A DNA stretch of 18,288 nucleotides, from contig NZ_JABBDR010000301.1 of NCBI RefSeq assembly GCF_018854495.1, positions 1 through 18,288 of the forward strand. Direction: 5' to 3'. Origin of the DNA: Acidithiobacillus ferruginosus. GTDB taxonomy: Bacteria; Pseudomonadota; Gammaproteobacteria; Acidithiobacillales; Acidithiobacillaceae. This document shows positions 1 through 8,092 of the stretch, one piece after another. The translations under genes were made by a program, and so were the position numbers. Under the pieces are notes generated by a model. That model was not told the origin of the DNA. It searched no databases and worked only from the letters and a program-made list of their open reading frames with translations. The number at the start of each line of letters is the position of its first letter. The stretch's first letter is position 1.

Positions 1-282
1 GGCGGTTACCGCCGTGACTTTGCGCAGCTCTTCCTCGTATTCATGCATACCGCCCAGAGGGATCAGACCATCCAGAATAGTAAGCATGGTCGGCAGATGC
101 ACCTTGCGGTGGGCGTCAATCAGATCCCGTTCGCCGATCATCCCGACCAGATGATCCTCGCTGTTCACCACGGGCAGGCTGTGGTGCCCGGAACTGAGGA
201 GCACATTCCCCACTTTATCGACCGGATCATCGGCCAGCACCGTAACAACTTCGCGGGTCATGATATCTTGGGCCGTTTTCAT
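1..282 (-). CDS. CBS-domain protein, 3' end cut by window edge
   Basis: The first 94 codons are visible; the reading frame is still open at base 1. The protein begins MKTAQDIMTREVVTV, a typical start of a CBS (Bateman) domain, followed by SLPVVN and LVGMIGERDLI, the usual core of the first CBS repeat (about residues 7-57). Residues 60-94 look like the linker seen in small two-CBS proteins before the second repeat (EEELRKVTAVTA), so a second CBS domain is expected outside the window. Such domains usually bind adenine nucleotides and act as sensors; the ligand and partner cannot be told from this fragment. The ATG overlaps the bioA stop as TGATG and has a GGAAGGA ribosome binding site about 8 bases upstream, so it is probably translated from the bioA mRNA. 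Family assignment is good; the role is unknown. Confidence 0.8.
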   Translation of the reverse strand, partial: MKTAQDIMTREVVTVLADDPVDKVGNVLLSSGHHSLPVVNSEDHLVGMIGERDLIDAHRKVHLPTMLTILDGLIPLGGMHEYEEELRKVTAVTA

Positions 283-1631
283 CAGGATCGTCCTTCCGCC
301 ATGGCGTCATATAATACGTTGAGGATAGTGTCTATTTCCGCTGCTGTCACCGACAGCGGCGGGACTATGGTGAGGAGATCGCCGAGGGGGCGGCTGTAAA
401 CGCCCATTTCCCGTGCGCGTCGGCACACTGCGTATTCGACGCGATCTCCGTAGGGATAAGGCGTATTCGTCCTGGGGTCGCGCAACGCGATGGCGGCCAT
501 CAAACCGAACTGGCGGACCTCCCCTGCCCACGACTGGCCGTGAAAACGCTGCAGCCCGGCTCGCAACTGGGCGATTTTCTCGGGCAAAGCAGGCAGCACA
601 CCACCTTCCGCAAAAAGTGCCAGGTTTTCCAGCGCTACCGCACAGGCCAGAGGATTGGCGGTGTAGGTATGCCCGTAGTAAAACTGCCGGGTTTCCCCGA
701 AAGGCGCAAGAAAGGCAGCATAAACGTGTTCTGCGGCGAGGGTCGCGGCCACCGGCAAGTAACCACCACTCAGCCCCTTACCCAAGGCCAATAGGTCTGG
801 TTCGACAGACTCCCACTCACAGGAAAAAAGCTTGCCGCTGCGGCCGAAGCCGGTCGCGACCTCATCAATGATCAGCAAGACCTCATAGGCTCGGCACAGA
901 CGTTGCGCACCGGCCAGAATGCCGCGCGGAAAAGGCAATATGCCTGCGGCGCCCTGCACCCCGCCCTCCAGGATCACGGCCGCAATCTCGCCGCTCTGCT
1001 CCCGGAGCGTCGTTTCCAGCGCCGCCAGCCATACGGCCGTTGCCTGCTCCGGATCTCCCTCGCAGTCTTCCCACTGCAATACATAAGGGCTCGGCAAGCG
1101 TAAAGTCGGGAACAGGAGGTGCCCGTATACCTCGTGAAACAGGGGGAAGCCGCCCACCGAAACAGCGCCAACGGTGTCCCCATGATAGGCATTGTCCAGA
1201 GTCAGGAAGAGGCGTTTTTCGGGGCGGCCCAGATTGCACCAGTACTGCGCCGCCATTTTGATGGCGACCTCGACCGCCTCGGCGCCGTCCTCCGAAAAAA
1301 AACAATGTTGCAGGGAGGCCGGGGTAATTTCCACCAGTGCCTTGGCGAGACGAATGGCCGGAGCATTGCCCGCACCCAAGGCCGTGCTGTGCGCGACTTT
1401 GCCCAACTGCCCGATCAGGGCGGCATCCAGTCGGGGATGACGGTGGCCGTGAACGTTGCACCACAGGCTGGCGATTGCATCCAGACAGCGATGACCTTGT
1501 GTATCATACACGTAGTTGCCTTCTGCACGGTCGATGATCCACGGGTCGTCATCCCCGTAACACTGCATCTGGGTGAAGGGATGCCAGAAATAACGGCGAT
1601 CCCATTCCCGCAATACTTCAGTTTCCGTCAT
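282..1631 (-). CDS. bioA: Adenosylmethionine-8-amino-7-oxononanoate aminotransferase (biotin synthesis)
   Basis: This 449-residue class III, PLP-dependent aminotransferase makes 7,8-diaminopelargonate from 8-amino-7-oxononanoate, normally with S-adenosylmethionine as amino donor, in cytoplasmic biotin synthesis. Visible marks are WHPFTQM at 16-22 and SLWCNVHGHRHP at 55-66 (substrate side, typical of BioA), the PLP phosphate region around SEDGAEAVE at 113-121, LIIDEVATGFGRSG at 253-266 with Asp256 for the pyridine nitrogen, and ALGKGLSGG at 282-290 with Lys285 as the Schiff-base lysine. The length is normal for BioA. Its start overlaps the end of the NAD(P)HX dehydratase gene by 14 bases and its stop overlaps the CBS gene (TGATG). 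No other bio gene is in the window. A lysine-using variant (BioK type) cannot be excluded by eye. Confidence 0.93.
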   Translation of the reverse strand: MTETEVLREWDRRYFWHPFTQMQCYGDDDPWIIDRAEGNYVYDTQGHRCLDAIASLWCNVHGHRHPRLDAALIGQLGKVAHSTALGAGNAPAIRLAKALVEITPASLQHCFFSEDGAEAVEVAIKMAAQYWCNLGRPEKRLFLTLDNAYHGDTVGAVSVGGFPLFHEVYGHLLFPTLRLPSPYVLQWEDCEGDPEQATAVWLAALETTLREQSGEIAAVILEGGVQGAAGILPFPRGILAGAQRLCRAYEVLLIIDEVATGFGRSGKLFSCEWESVEPDLLALGKGLSGGYLPVAATLAAEHVYAAFLAPFGETRQFYYGHTYTANPLACAVALENLALFAEGGVLPALPEKIAQLRAGLQRFHGQSWAGEVRQFGLMAAIALRDPRTNTPYPYGDRVEYAVCRRAREMGVYSRPLGDLLTIVPPLSVTAAEIDTILNVLYDAMAEGRS

Positions 1632-2469
1632 GACGTTGCGTCAACTCCCGTAAAGCGCGGGGCACTGCCGCCAGGATGTCCCTGGCCAGCAGGCTGGCCT
1701 CGCCCATCTCCGCGGCCGCGATATCGCCCGCGCGGGCGTGCAGGCACACGCCGAGGGACAGAGACCGGTCGGCATCCAGGCCGACCGCCAGCAGACCGGC
1801 CAACAGGCCGGTCAGCACGTCCCCGCTGCCGCCCGTGGCCATGCCGGGATTGCCCAAAGTACAGAGATTCCGGACAGCGCATCCTAGCAGGAGACTATGG
1901 TGGCCCTTGAGGACCCAGTAGCCGCCATAGCGGGCACGTAACCGAGCAATCGCCGCGATACGGTCTGCCTGTACAGCGGCGACCGTTACCCCCAGCAGGC
2001 GGGCCGCTTCGCCGGGATGTGGGGTAAACAGACGAGGTGCATCGGTGGTCAGCAGTTTCGGACCAAAACGGGCGAGAATATTCAGGGCATCGGCGTCCCA
2101 TACCTGGGGACAGGACAGTGTACCGATCTCCAGCAAAAGATCATGGGCGGCCAGGCCCTGGCCCAATCCAGGGCCAACGGCCAGGACGGCATGGTCCGGC
2201 AAATCTCCAAAAGTCGCAGGCCAGTCCCGCCAAGTCGCTTCTGGCAGGTGTGCTGCCAAGTATGGAATCGCCGAGGGATGCCCCACTGCCGTCACCAATC
2301 CGGCGCCCACCCGATAGGCGGCGGCAGAAGCCAGCGCCAGTGCCCCGCCCATACCCGGTCCTCCGCCTACCGCGAAAACGTGGCCGAAGCTTCCTTTGTG
2401 CGCCTGCGGGCTGCGCACCGGCAGGCCCGGCATGGCCTGCCAGTTCAGGGCAGCAAAAGGTTCTGTCAT
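1618..2469 (-). CDS. nnrD: ADP-dependent NAD(P)H-hydrate dehydratase, stand-alone YjeF C-terminal domain
   Basis: The protein repairs damaged NADH and NADPH hydrates (NADHX/NADPHX), splitting off water at the cost of ADP, in the cytoplasm. It has the ribokinase-like fold: HKGSFGHVFAVGG near the N terminus (glycine-rich), LAVGPGLGQG in the middle, DADALN, FTPHPGEAARLLG, and the nucleotide/catalytic motif NPGMATGGSGDVLTG near residue 210. The usual fused N-terminal epimerase domain (NnrE) is absent, so this is a single-domain form of 283 residues. I chose the ATG at 2469 because GAGAGG lies 8 bases upstream; a GTG at 2475 would overlap the amt stop as GTGA, but its spacing to that site is only 2 bases. 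It sits directly behind amt and overlaps bioA. The function of the family is well established; nothing suggests inactivation. Confidence 0.9.
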   Translation of the reverse strand: MTEPFAALNWQAMPGLPVRSPQAHKGSFGHVFAVGGGPGMGGALALASAAAYRVGAGLVTAVGHPSAIPYLAAHLPEATWRDWPATFGDLPDHAVLAVGPGLGQGLAAHDLLLEIGTLSCPQVWDADALNILARFGPKLLTTDAPRLFTPHPGEAARLLGVTVAAVQADRIAAIARLRARYGGYWVLKGHHSLLLGCAVRNLCTLGNPGMATGGSGDVLTGLLAGLLAVGLDADRSLSLGVCLHARAGDIAAAEMGEASLLARDILAAVPRALRELTQRHDGN

Positions 2470-2471
2470 GG

Positions 2472-3689
2472 TCACGCCCTCTCGATATCCTCTTCAGGAT
2501 ACGCGCTGACATGGTGCAAGCTCAAATCCGCGCCCGCATACTCCGCCTCGGGATCCAGACGAATCCCGATAAAGTACTTGATGCTGCCGTAGACGATACC
2601 ACTGCCCGCCAGGGCGACCAGGACGCCTAGTGCGGTGCCCAGCAACTGAGACCAGAAACTGACCCCACCGGCGCCGCCGAGGAACTGATGTCCAAAAATA
2701 CCGACGGCCAGTCCACCCCACACACCGCAAACACCATGGAGCGGCCAGACGCCCAGCACGTCATCCAGACGCAGGCGATGCTGCACAAAGGTGAACAGGT
2801 AGACGAAAATAATGCCGGCAATGGCGCCAATGGCCAAAGCCCCAATGGGTTGCACCACATCGGAACCGGCGCAGATGGCCACGAGACCTGCCAGAGCGCC
2901 ATTATGAACGAAGCCGGGATCGCCCTTCCCTACCGCCAGCGCCGCCAGCATGCCGCCCACCAGGGCCATAAGCGAATTGAGCGCCACCAGACCCTGCACA
3001 GCGGCAATTTGCTGAGCACTCATCACATTAAAACCAAACCAGCCGATGATCAGAATCCAGGAACCCAGTGCCAGAAAGGGAATGTTGGACGGCGGCATGG
3101 CGTGTACCGCACCATCTTTCCCGTAACGCCCCTTGCGCGAACCCAGCAGCCAGACTGCCATCAGCGCCATCCATCCACCCATGGCATGCACTACCACCGA
3201 GCCTGCGAAATCGTGAAAAGGTGCGCCAAAAACGTTGGTAAACCAGGCTTGAATACCATAATGGCCATTCCAGACGATCCCTTCGTAAAAGGGATAAACC
3301 AATCCCACCAGAAAGGCAGTCGCCAGTAATTGGGGATAAAAACGCGCCCGCTCGGCAATACCACCGGAGATAATGGCGGGCACCGCAGCGGCGAAGGTCA
3401 GCAGGAAAAAAAATCGCACCATCTGAAAACCATGATTGCTTGCGGTCAGGGTCTTTACGTCGGCAAAAAAGCTGATGCCATAGGCGATATGATAACCCAC
3501 AAAAAAATAGACGATGGTGGATATACCAAAATCACTGAGAATCTTCACCAGTGCATTTACCTGGCTGCGCCGTCGTACCGTACCCAGTTCCAGGAAGGCG
3601 AATCCGCCGTGCATGGCAAACACCAGAATGGCGCCCATCAGCAAAAAAAACACATTTCCGCCTGGGGGCGTGACTCCTGTGGGTATCAT
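2472..3689 (-). CDS. amt: Ammonium transporter, Amt/MEP/Rh family
   Basis: The 405-residue membrane protein has about eleven hydrophobic helices and would carry ammonium across the inner membrane. Family residues are visible: GGIAERARF at 109-117, FHDFAGSVVVHAMGG at 158-172 with Asp160 and His168, GWFGFN at 216-221, and LGVWPLHGVCGVWGG at 312-326 with His318. Asp160, His168 and His318 carry the same numbers as the ammonium-site aspartate and twin histidines of mature E. coli AmtB. Phe99 and Phe218 are where I would place the phenylalanine gate. There is no cleavable signal peptide: the first helix starts near residue 12. No glnK/P-II gene is beside it. Upstream is a 59-base AT-rich gap after recR with an AGAGGA ribosome binding site; I see no clear promoter or sigma-54 site there. 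Confidence 0.93.
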   Translation of the reverse strand: MIPTGVTPPGGNVFFLLMGAILVFAMHGGFAFLELGTVRRRSQVNALVKILSDFGISTIVYFFVGYHIAYGISFFADVKTLTASNHGFQMVRFFFLLTFAAAVPAIISGGIAERARFYPQLLATAFLVGLVYPFYEGIVWNGHYGIQAWFTNVFGAPFHDFAGSVVVHAMGGWMALMAVWLLGSRKGRYGKDGAVHAMPPSNIPFLALGSWILIIGWFGFNVMSAQQIAAVQGLVALNSLMALVGGMLAALAVGKGDPGFVHNGALAGLVAICAGSDVVQPIGALAIGAIAGIIFVYLFTFVQHRLRLDDVLGVWPLHGVCGVWGGLAVGIFGHQFLGGAGGVSFWSQLLGTALGVLVALAGSGIVYGSIKYFIGIRLDPEAEYAGADLSLHHVSAYPEEDIERA

Positions 3690-3748
3690 GATGGCTGCTT
3701 CCTCTCGAAATTGATTGCTTTTATCTTTACGAAACGATGGGTAAGTGC

Positions 3749-4348
3749 TTATTCGTCGAGCAAGCGACGACCATGCAAGGCGCGTCCGAGGGTGCTGCGA
3801 TCGACATATTCCAGCTCACCACCCACTGGCACCCCCCGTGCGATACGACTGATGGTGATGCCGTCAGGAACCAGTCCAGCGAGAAACTGGGCTGTAGCCT
3901 CTCCTTCCAGGGTAGGATTGGTCGCAAAAATCACTTCCCGCAAGTCTGTTTCACCCAGCCGCGCACTGAGGCGGTCGATATGCAGGGCTTCGGGACCGAT
4001 GCCATCCAGGGGCGACAAATGCCCCATCAATACGAAAAATTCGCCGACGAACACCCCCGTATCTTCGATCGCACGCAGATCAGCAGGCGATTCCACCACG
4101 CACAAAATGGAACGGTCCCGGTGTTCGGAACGACAGACGGCACACAATGGCGCTTCGCTCAGGTTGTTGCAGCGCTCACAAAAACGGACCACCGCGTGGG
4201 CTTGCTGAAAGGCTGCGGCGAGTTGCGGCATGAGATCGCGCTTACGCACCAGCAACTCATAGCTGATCCGTTGCGCCGAACGCGGGCCAATACCCGGTAG
4301 GCGGCGCAGCAGTGCCACCAGGGCATCCATACTCGGAACGTCTGCCAT
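3749..4348 (-). CDS. recR: Recombination mediator protein RecR
   Basis: RecR works with RecF and RecO to load RecA on gapped single-stranded DNA. The 199 residues match the usual family length. In order: a helix-hairpin-helix (LVALLRRLPGIGPRSAQRIS, residues 10-29), a four-cysteine zinc finger with Cys57, Cys60, Cys69 and Cys72, and a Toprim domain starting at ILCVVESPADL (81-91) and running through IFATNPTLEGEATA. The C-terminal part contains SRIARGVPVGGELEYVD, characteristic of RecR. It follows ybaB/ebfC by only 6 bases, so the two are cotranscribed in the widespread dnaX-ybaB-recR order. Identification is secure. Confidence 0.97.
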   Translation of the reverse strand: MADVPSMDALVALLRRLPGIGPRSAQRISYELLVRKRDLMPQLAAAFQQAHAVVRFCERCNNLSEAPLCAVCRSEHRDRSILCVVESPADLRAIEDTGVFVGEFFVLMGHLSPLDGIGPEALHIDRLSARLGETDLREVIFATNPTLEGEATAQFLAGLVPDGITISRIARGVPVGGELEYVDRSTLGRALHGRRLLDE

Positions 4349-4354
4349 AAGTGC

Positions 4355-4678
4355 CTAGAAAGGCAGGTTCATGCCCGGAATATTCATGCCGCCAGTCACT
4401 TCCGACATCCGCTCCGCGCTGACCTTCTCAGCATTGCGCACGGCGTCATTGATGGCCGCTGCCACAAGATCTTCGAGCATCTCCTGATCGCCGTCGGTCA
4501 GCAGAGAGGGGTCGATGCGAACCCGGCGCACGTCATGTCGGCAGGTCATGGTGACTTCCACCAGATTACCACCCGCGTGGCCCTGCACCTCTACCTGGGC
4601 AAGTTCTTCCTGCGTCTTTTGCAAACGCTCCTGGAGTTGCTGCGCCTGCTTCATGATATTTCCCAGTCCACCTTTCAT
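4355..4678 (-). CDS. ebfC: YbaB/EbfC family nucleoid-associated protein
   Basis: This is a small 107-residue DNA-binding protein of the YbaB/EbfC family, which forms dimers and coats DNA. Family marks are the start [20 protein letters not shown], a coiled-coil N-terminal helix (about 5-30), a central beta region [18 protein letters not shown], and the end [10 protein letters not shown], close to the usual glycine/methionine-rich tail. A strong GGAGG ribosome binding site lies 9 bases before the ATG. The gene sits 18 bases after dnaX and 6 bases before recR, the position this family holds in very many bacteria. In vivo targets cannot be deduced from the sequence. Confidence 0.95.
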   Translation of the reverse strand: MKGGLGNIMKQAQQLQERLQKTQEELAQVEVQGHAGGNLVEVTMTCRHDVRRVRIDPSLLTDGDQEMLEDLVAAAINDAVRNAEKVSAERMSEVTGGMNIPGMNLPF

Positions 4679-4696
4679 CTTTCCTTACCTCCCTGT

Positions 4697-6415
4697 TTAC
4701 GCTTCATTGTGAGCTGACGGCATACCGTTTGAGGATGCCGCCACGATTTCAATGGATTCTACGCGGGCATCCAGGGCTTCGAGGAACGCGCCGATGCGCG
4801 GATCCGCGGCCACACGTGCCTCTGCTGCAGCTTGCCGGGACGCCAGCTGCGCCCGGTCTTCCTGCACCAGGCTGCCCACTCCGGTCTCTACAGTGAGAGC
4901 AACAATGCTCAGCCTGGGCTCCCGGCCGTAATATGCCGTAAGCGCCTGATGCAACGCCCGGCGGGCCTCGGCCTTGAGAAGGAACGGCAAATAATTGGGC
5001 TCCACGGCCAACTCCACCGCCTCCGAATCGCAGCGCAAGGCCTGTCCGTAGCGCAGGTATTCGGCAATCATGGGCGACACCGCCAGCGATGCCAGCATGC
5101 GACGCCAGTCCGCCGCTGGCGTGGTCCCGGCACCCGCATCGCGCTGACCGGACGTCGCTACCGGTGACGGCTCCCGGACTTCATCCCGTGAAGGGGTGGA
5201 GAGCAGGGGGACCGAATGGTGCGATACTGGCGAAGTTGCCTCGGGCACAACGAACTCGCGCGTCAGAGGGGATGACTCGCCAGGATGCGGGTTTTCCCCG
5301 CTCGGGAGGGCCGCTGGCGGCGAGTCCAGCGATGCTGAACCGGAAAAACTCAACACCCGCAGAAAGGCCATCTCCAGCGCCATGCGACCGTCTGGATAAA
5401 GCGCAAAGTCACGTCGTGCCGAAAGGAGCAAAAAATACCAGGACTGCAGGGTAAGCGGGCTGATTCTCCCGCGCAGATGTGCGACCGCCTCGGCGCCATC
5501 GCCATCCGGATCGGCTGGAAGAAATTGCGCCAGAGCGATGCGATGCAGACCCTCTATGACCAGGTCCAGCAGGCCGGGTCCGTCCATGCCCCGCGCCAGA
5601 TGATCACCCAGTATGGCGAATACCTGTGCAGCATCCCGGTCCACCAACGCTGCGATCAGACCCAGCACTGCGTCATCGCCGCTGCGCCCCAGCATCGTGA
5701 GCACGCCGTCGCGCTGCACCGCGCCACCACCGTGGACAATAGCCTGATCCAGCAGACTCAAGGCGTCACGCAGACTCCCGTCGGCGGCGCGCGACAGTAT
5801 CTGCAAGGCGGCGTCCTCCGCCGGCACCTGTTCCAACAGCATGATCTGTCGCAATCTTCCCTGAATCTGGGGAATATCCAGTCGGCGTAAATTAAACTGC
5901 AGACAGCGGGAGAGCACGGTTATCGGCAGCTTCTGTGGATCCGTAGTCGCCAGCAGAAATTTGACATGCTCCGGCGGTTCTTCCAAGGTCTTCAGCAGCG
6001 CATTGAAGCTGTGCGCCGACAACATATGCACCTCGTCAATGAGGTACACCTTGTAGCGACCAACCGTAGGCGCATACTGGACATTATCCAGAAGGTCGCG
6101 GGTCTCATCGACTCGGGTACGGCTTGCCGCGTCCACCTCCAGCAGATCGACGAAGTTCCCCGCAGCAATACTGCGGCAGGCGCTGCACTCTCCGCAGGGG
6201 TTGCTGCTCACGCCTCGCTCACAGTTCAGACACTTGGCGAGCAGACGTGCCAGAGTCGTCTTACCGACGCCCCGCGTGCCGGTGAACAGAAAAGCGTGAT
6301 GAATGCGGCCAGAATCCAGGGCATGGCGCAAGGCGGAGACGACGGCCTCCTGCCCGACAAAATCGTCAAAATGTTGGGGTCGCCAGCGGCGGGCCAGCGC
6401 AAGATAGGCGCTCAT
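4697..6415 (-). CDS. dnaX: DNA polymerase III tau/gamma subunit (clamp loader)
   Basis: The 572-residue AAA+ ATPase is the motor of the clamp loader that puts the beta clamp on primed DNA. Visible are the start LARRWRPQHFDDFVGQE, Walker A GTRGVGKT at 46-53, a zinc module with Cys65, Cys74, Cys77 and Cys80, Walker B YLIDEVH at 124-130, sensor 1 ATTDPQKLP, and the SRC arginine-finger motif with Arg170. A Pro/Ser-rich linker follows (about 355-435), then a tau-type C-terminal domain. No A-AAA-AAG-like slippery heptamer was seen, so a separate gamma form by frameshift is not supported. The ATG lies only about 17 bases from the end of ffs and has no good Shine-Dalgarno sequence. It is cotranscribed with ebfC and recR by spacing. 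Confidence 0.97.
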   Translation of the reverse strand: MSAYLALARRWRPQHFDDFVGQEAVVSALRHALDSGRIHHAFLFTGTRGVGKTTLARLLAKCLNCERGVSSNPCGECSACRSIAAGNFVDLLEVDAASRTRVDETRDLLDNVQYAPTVGRYKVYLIDEVHMLSAHSFNALLKTLEEPPEHVKFLLATTDPQKLPITVLSRCLQFNLRRLDIPQIQGRLRQIMLLEQVPAEDAALQILSRAADGSLRDALSLLDQAIVHGGGAVQRDGVLTMLGRSGDDAVLGLIAALVDRDAAQVFAILGDHLARGMDGPGLLDLVIEGLHRIALAQFLPADPDGDGAEAVAHLRGRISPLTLQSWYFLLLSARRDFALYPDGRMALEMAFLRVLSFSGSASLDSPPAALPSGENPHPGESSPLTREFVVPEATSPVSHHSVPLLSTPSRDEVREPSPVATSGQRDAGAGTTPAADWRRMLASLAVSPMIAEYLRYGQALRCDSEAVELAVEPNYLPFLLKAEARRALHQALTAYYGREPRLSIVALTVETGVGSLVQEDRAQLASRQAAAEARVAADPRIGAFLEALDARVESIEIVAASSNGMPSAHNEA

Positions 6416-6432
6416 GCAGGTCTGAAATATAG

Positions 6433-6549
6433 GGTGGCGACGCCGATCAGCCGCACCCCGGCACCTGGATCACCGGCTGCCGCTGCTCCCTTCCGGGCCT
6501 GACGGGGTTCACCAGTTACCACTGCGAGGGGACCGATCTTTGTCGCCAT
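6433..6549 (-). ncRNA. ffs: 4.5S RNA, signal recognition particle RNA
   Basis: On the minus strand the region contains the SRP RNA apical hairpin: CCC-GGAA-GGG with the GGAA tetraloop, followed by the asymmetric-loop signature GAGCAGC, and later GGUGCCGGGGU on the returning strand. The ends pair: UGGCGAC at 6548-6542 with GUCGCCA at 6441-6435, then GAUC with GAUC, then CCCC with GGGG, giving one long hairpin of about 117 nt, close to the 114 nt of E. coli. It binds Ffh to target nascent membrane proteins. The ends are set by pairing and are uncertain by about 5 bases. It lies 35 bases after tRNA-Ser and about 17 bases before dnaX, with no clear terminator, so it is probably processed from a longer transcript. 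Confidence 0.93.
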
Positions 6550-6584
6550 AGAAAACCTGAGACTGTCCACTGACGGACGATGAT

Positions 6585-6675
<91 letters not shown>

Positions 6676-6686
6676 TGAGGGGACGA

Positions 6687-6716
6687 AGTGTACCTCAGAC
6701 GCCAGTGTCAGGGCAA
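6687..6716 (-). promoter_or_regulatory. Candidate sigma-70 promoter for tRNA-Ser/ffs
   Basis: On the minus strand a -35-like TTGCCC (6716-6711) and a -10-like TACACT (6692-6687) are separated by 18 bases. Transcription would begin near 6680, about five bases before the mature tRNA 5' end, the short leader expected for a tRNA gene. The promoter lies in the 75-base gap after pilZ. It is supported only by hexamer match and position. Confidence 0.5.
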
Positions 6717-6750
6717 TGACCCCGTGCGGAGCCTGCGCCCAAACGGCATT

Positions 6751-7107
6751 TTAAAAACTCAGCACCTCACCATCGTTCCTTGGCAGGCCGGACAGCGCGT
6801 TCTGAATCCGGATCAGGACACCGGAGCGGTCATTTACAAACTGGACACCGATGGCGGGAGGGCGACCCTCACGGTTGTCGGGTGGCGTCACCCACACCAC
6901 CTTTCCCATGACGGGTGCACGCGGTTGACCATCGGGGAGGGTGATCATGAGCAGCACCTCGGTACCTATGGGCAAGAGGTTCGGCGTCTCTACCAGCACC
7001 CCGCCCCCCTTGATGTTGGGCATGTAGTAACGCTGCACTGCGGTGGCATCCCGTAACACGACGGACAGCGCTTTTGCCGCACCACCCGCTTCAGCTTGTA
7101 ATTCCAT
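6751..7107 (-). CDS. pilZ: Type IV pilus assembly protein PilZ
   Basis: The 118-residue protein equals the length of Pseudomonas PilZ, needed for type IV pilus assembly (in other species it binds PilB and FimX). The visible core is RYYMPNIKGGGVLVETP (about 26-42), LLPIGTEVLLMITLP and GKVVWVTPP, then GVQFVND. The RxxxR and D/NxSxxG residues that bind cyclic di-GMP in classical PilZ domains are absent, as expected for this subgroup. It overlaps the end of holB by 17 bases and closes the tmk-holB-pilZ run, a common proteobacterial order. No other pilus gene is in the window. The last 75 bases before the tRNA hold no convincing terminator. Confidence 0.93.
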   Translation of the reverse strand: MELQAEAGGAAKALSVVLRDATAVQRYYMPNIKGGGVLVETPNLLPIGTEVLLMITLPDGQPRAPVMGKVVWVTPPDNREGRPPAIGVQFVNDRSGVLIRIQNALSGLPRNDGEVLSF

Positions 7108-8092
7108 GCGCCACCTGCCTTGACCAAATGCCTACCCAACTCAACAATAACGTTTCTAGTGTCATTCCCACATTGCGATTCTGCGCAAGCGACTCAGGCA
7201 GCCGCGCCCACCCCTCCAGGGCCGCCCAGAGGCACGCGACCCGGGCCGATTGCGCCATAACCTCCAGCGATTGCAAATAGTCTACATGCACGACGTTGTC
7301 CAGGCGACGGCCTTGAAGACGGAGCAAATCCGCCAACAGGCTTAGAACCAGTTCGCGCAACAGCAGCAAGTCGGTGTCTTTGCCCCAGTTGTCTGCCAGC
7401 CGCAAAGCGGCGACGGGCCCCTGCCGAGGAAGGTTCAACAGCGTCTCGATCCAGGTCCGGCGCAGCGTGACCCACCCGGATTCCCAAAGTTGCCAGGCAC
7501 GCAGTGGCCGGTTCGCAAACTGCCGGCTTAACGAGAGCGCCTCCGCAGGCGGTATGCCGAGACCTTCCAGCCAGTTCACGCATTGCCCCGGCAGCATCGT
7601 CGGGAACGGCAACCTCTGCAAACGGGATCGGATAGTGAGAATAAGCTGCGACGGGTGTTCACTGAGCAGAAGAATATGGGCACGCGCCGCAGGTTCCTCC
7701 AGAGTTTTCAGCAGGGCATTGGCGGCCGCCGCAGTCATCGCCTCGGCCGGCGCGATGCGCAGCCAGCGACACGCGCTGACCTGCGGGGTGAAGGCGAGGA
7801 ACTCGTTGGCATGGCGCACCGCCTCAATTGCGATGCGCTTTCCGGTTTCCGGAGTGATCATCAGCAGATCGGGATGGTTGCCCTCCGCCAACAAACGACA
7901 GGAACGGCAGGTTCCGCAGGGTAGCCCCTGCGCTGTTGGCGCAAAACACAGCGCCACCTGTTGCAAATCATCGCAGTACTGTCCGACCAGCGTTCCCGAT
8001 TCGCCTGCGGCGAGCATCGCCTGGGGCAAACCGGTTTGCACCATGCTCCATATCGGCGACCACTCCGCAGGCGTCGGGCGCGGCATATTCAT
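7091..8092 (-). CDS. holB: DNA polymerase III delta prime subunit (clamp loader)
   Basis: The 333-residue protein is the stator of the clamp loader and partner of the DnaX product. It shows the zinc module with Cys49, Cys59, Cys62 and Cys65 (PCGTCRSC), almost the same positions as E. coli delta prime, plus NALLKTLEEP (125-134), LLLSEHPSQL (141-150, sensor-1 region) and IRSRLQRLPFP (154-164), which carries the SRC-like arginine. No Walker A motif is present where one would be in DnaX (AAGESGTLVG), as expected for this non-hydrolysing subunit. Its ATG overlaps the tmk stop as ATGA, and it has no clear ribosome binding site, so coupled translation is likely. An in-frame ATG two codons later (8086) is an alternative. 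Confidence 0.94.
   Translation of the reverse strand: MNMPRPTPAEWSPIWSMVQTGLPQAMLAAGESGTLVGQYCDDLQQVALCFAPTAQGLPCGTCRSCRLLAEGNHPDLLMITPETGKRIAIEAVRHANEFLAFTPQVSACRWLRIAPAEAMTAAAANALLKTLEEPAARAHILLLSEHPSQLILTIRSRLQRLPFPTMLPGQCVNWLEGLGIPPAEALSLSRQFANRPLRAWQLWESGWVTLRRTWIETLLNLPRQGPVAALRLADNWGKDTDLLLLRELVLSLLADLLRLQGRRLDNVVHVDYLQSLEVMAQSARVACLWAALEGWARLPESLAQNRNVGMTLETLLLSWVGIWSRQVAHGITS

Noticed and set aside
1119..1910. Plus-strand open frame of 263 codons opposite bioA and nnrD
   Set aside because: Low-complexity Arg/Pro/Gly-rich translation and full overlap with two recognisable genes.
3330..4208. Long plus-strand open frame of 292 codons
   Set aside because: It lies opposite amt and recR, both with clear family motifs, and its translation resembles no known protein. 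It is a shadow of GC-rich coding DNA.
4697..6415. Programmed frameshift in dnaX giving a short gamma form
   Set aside because: No A-rich slippery heptamer was seen on the coding strand, and the open frame runs through to a tau-type C terminus.
6751..7107. Cyclic di-GMP receptor role for PilZ
   Set aside because: The arginine and D/NxSxxG residues needed for binding are missing; the protein matches the pilus-assembly PilZ type.
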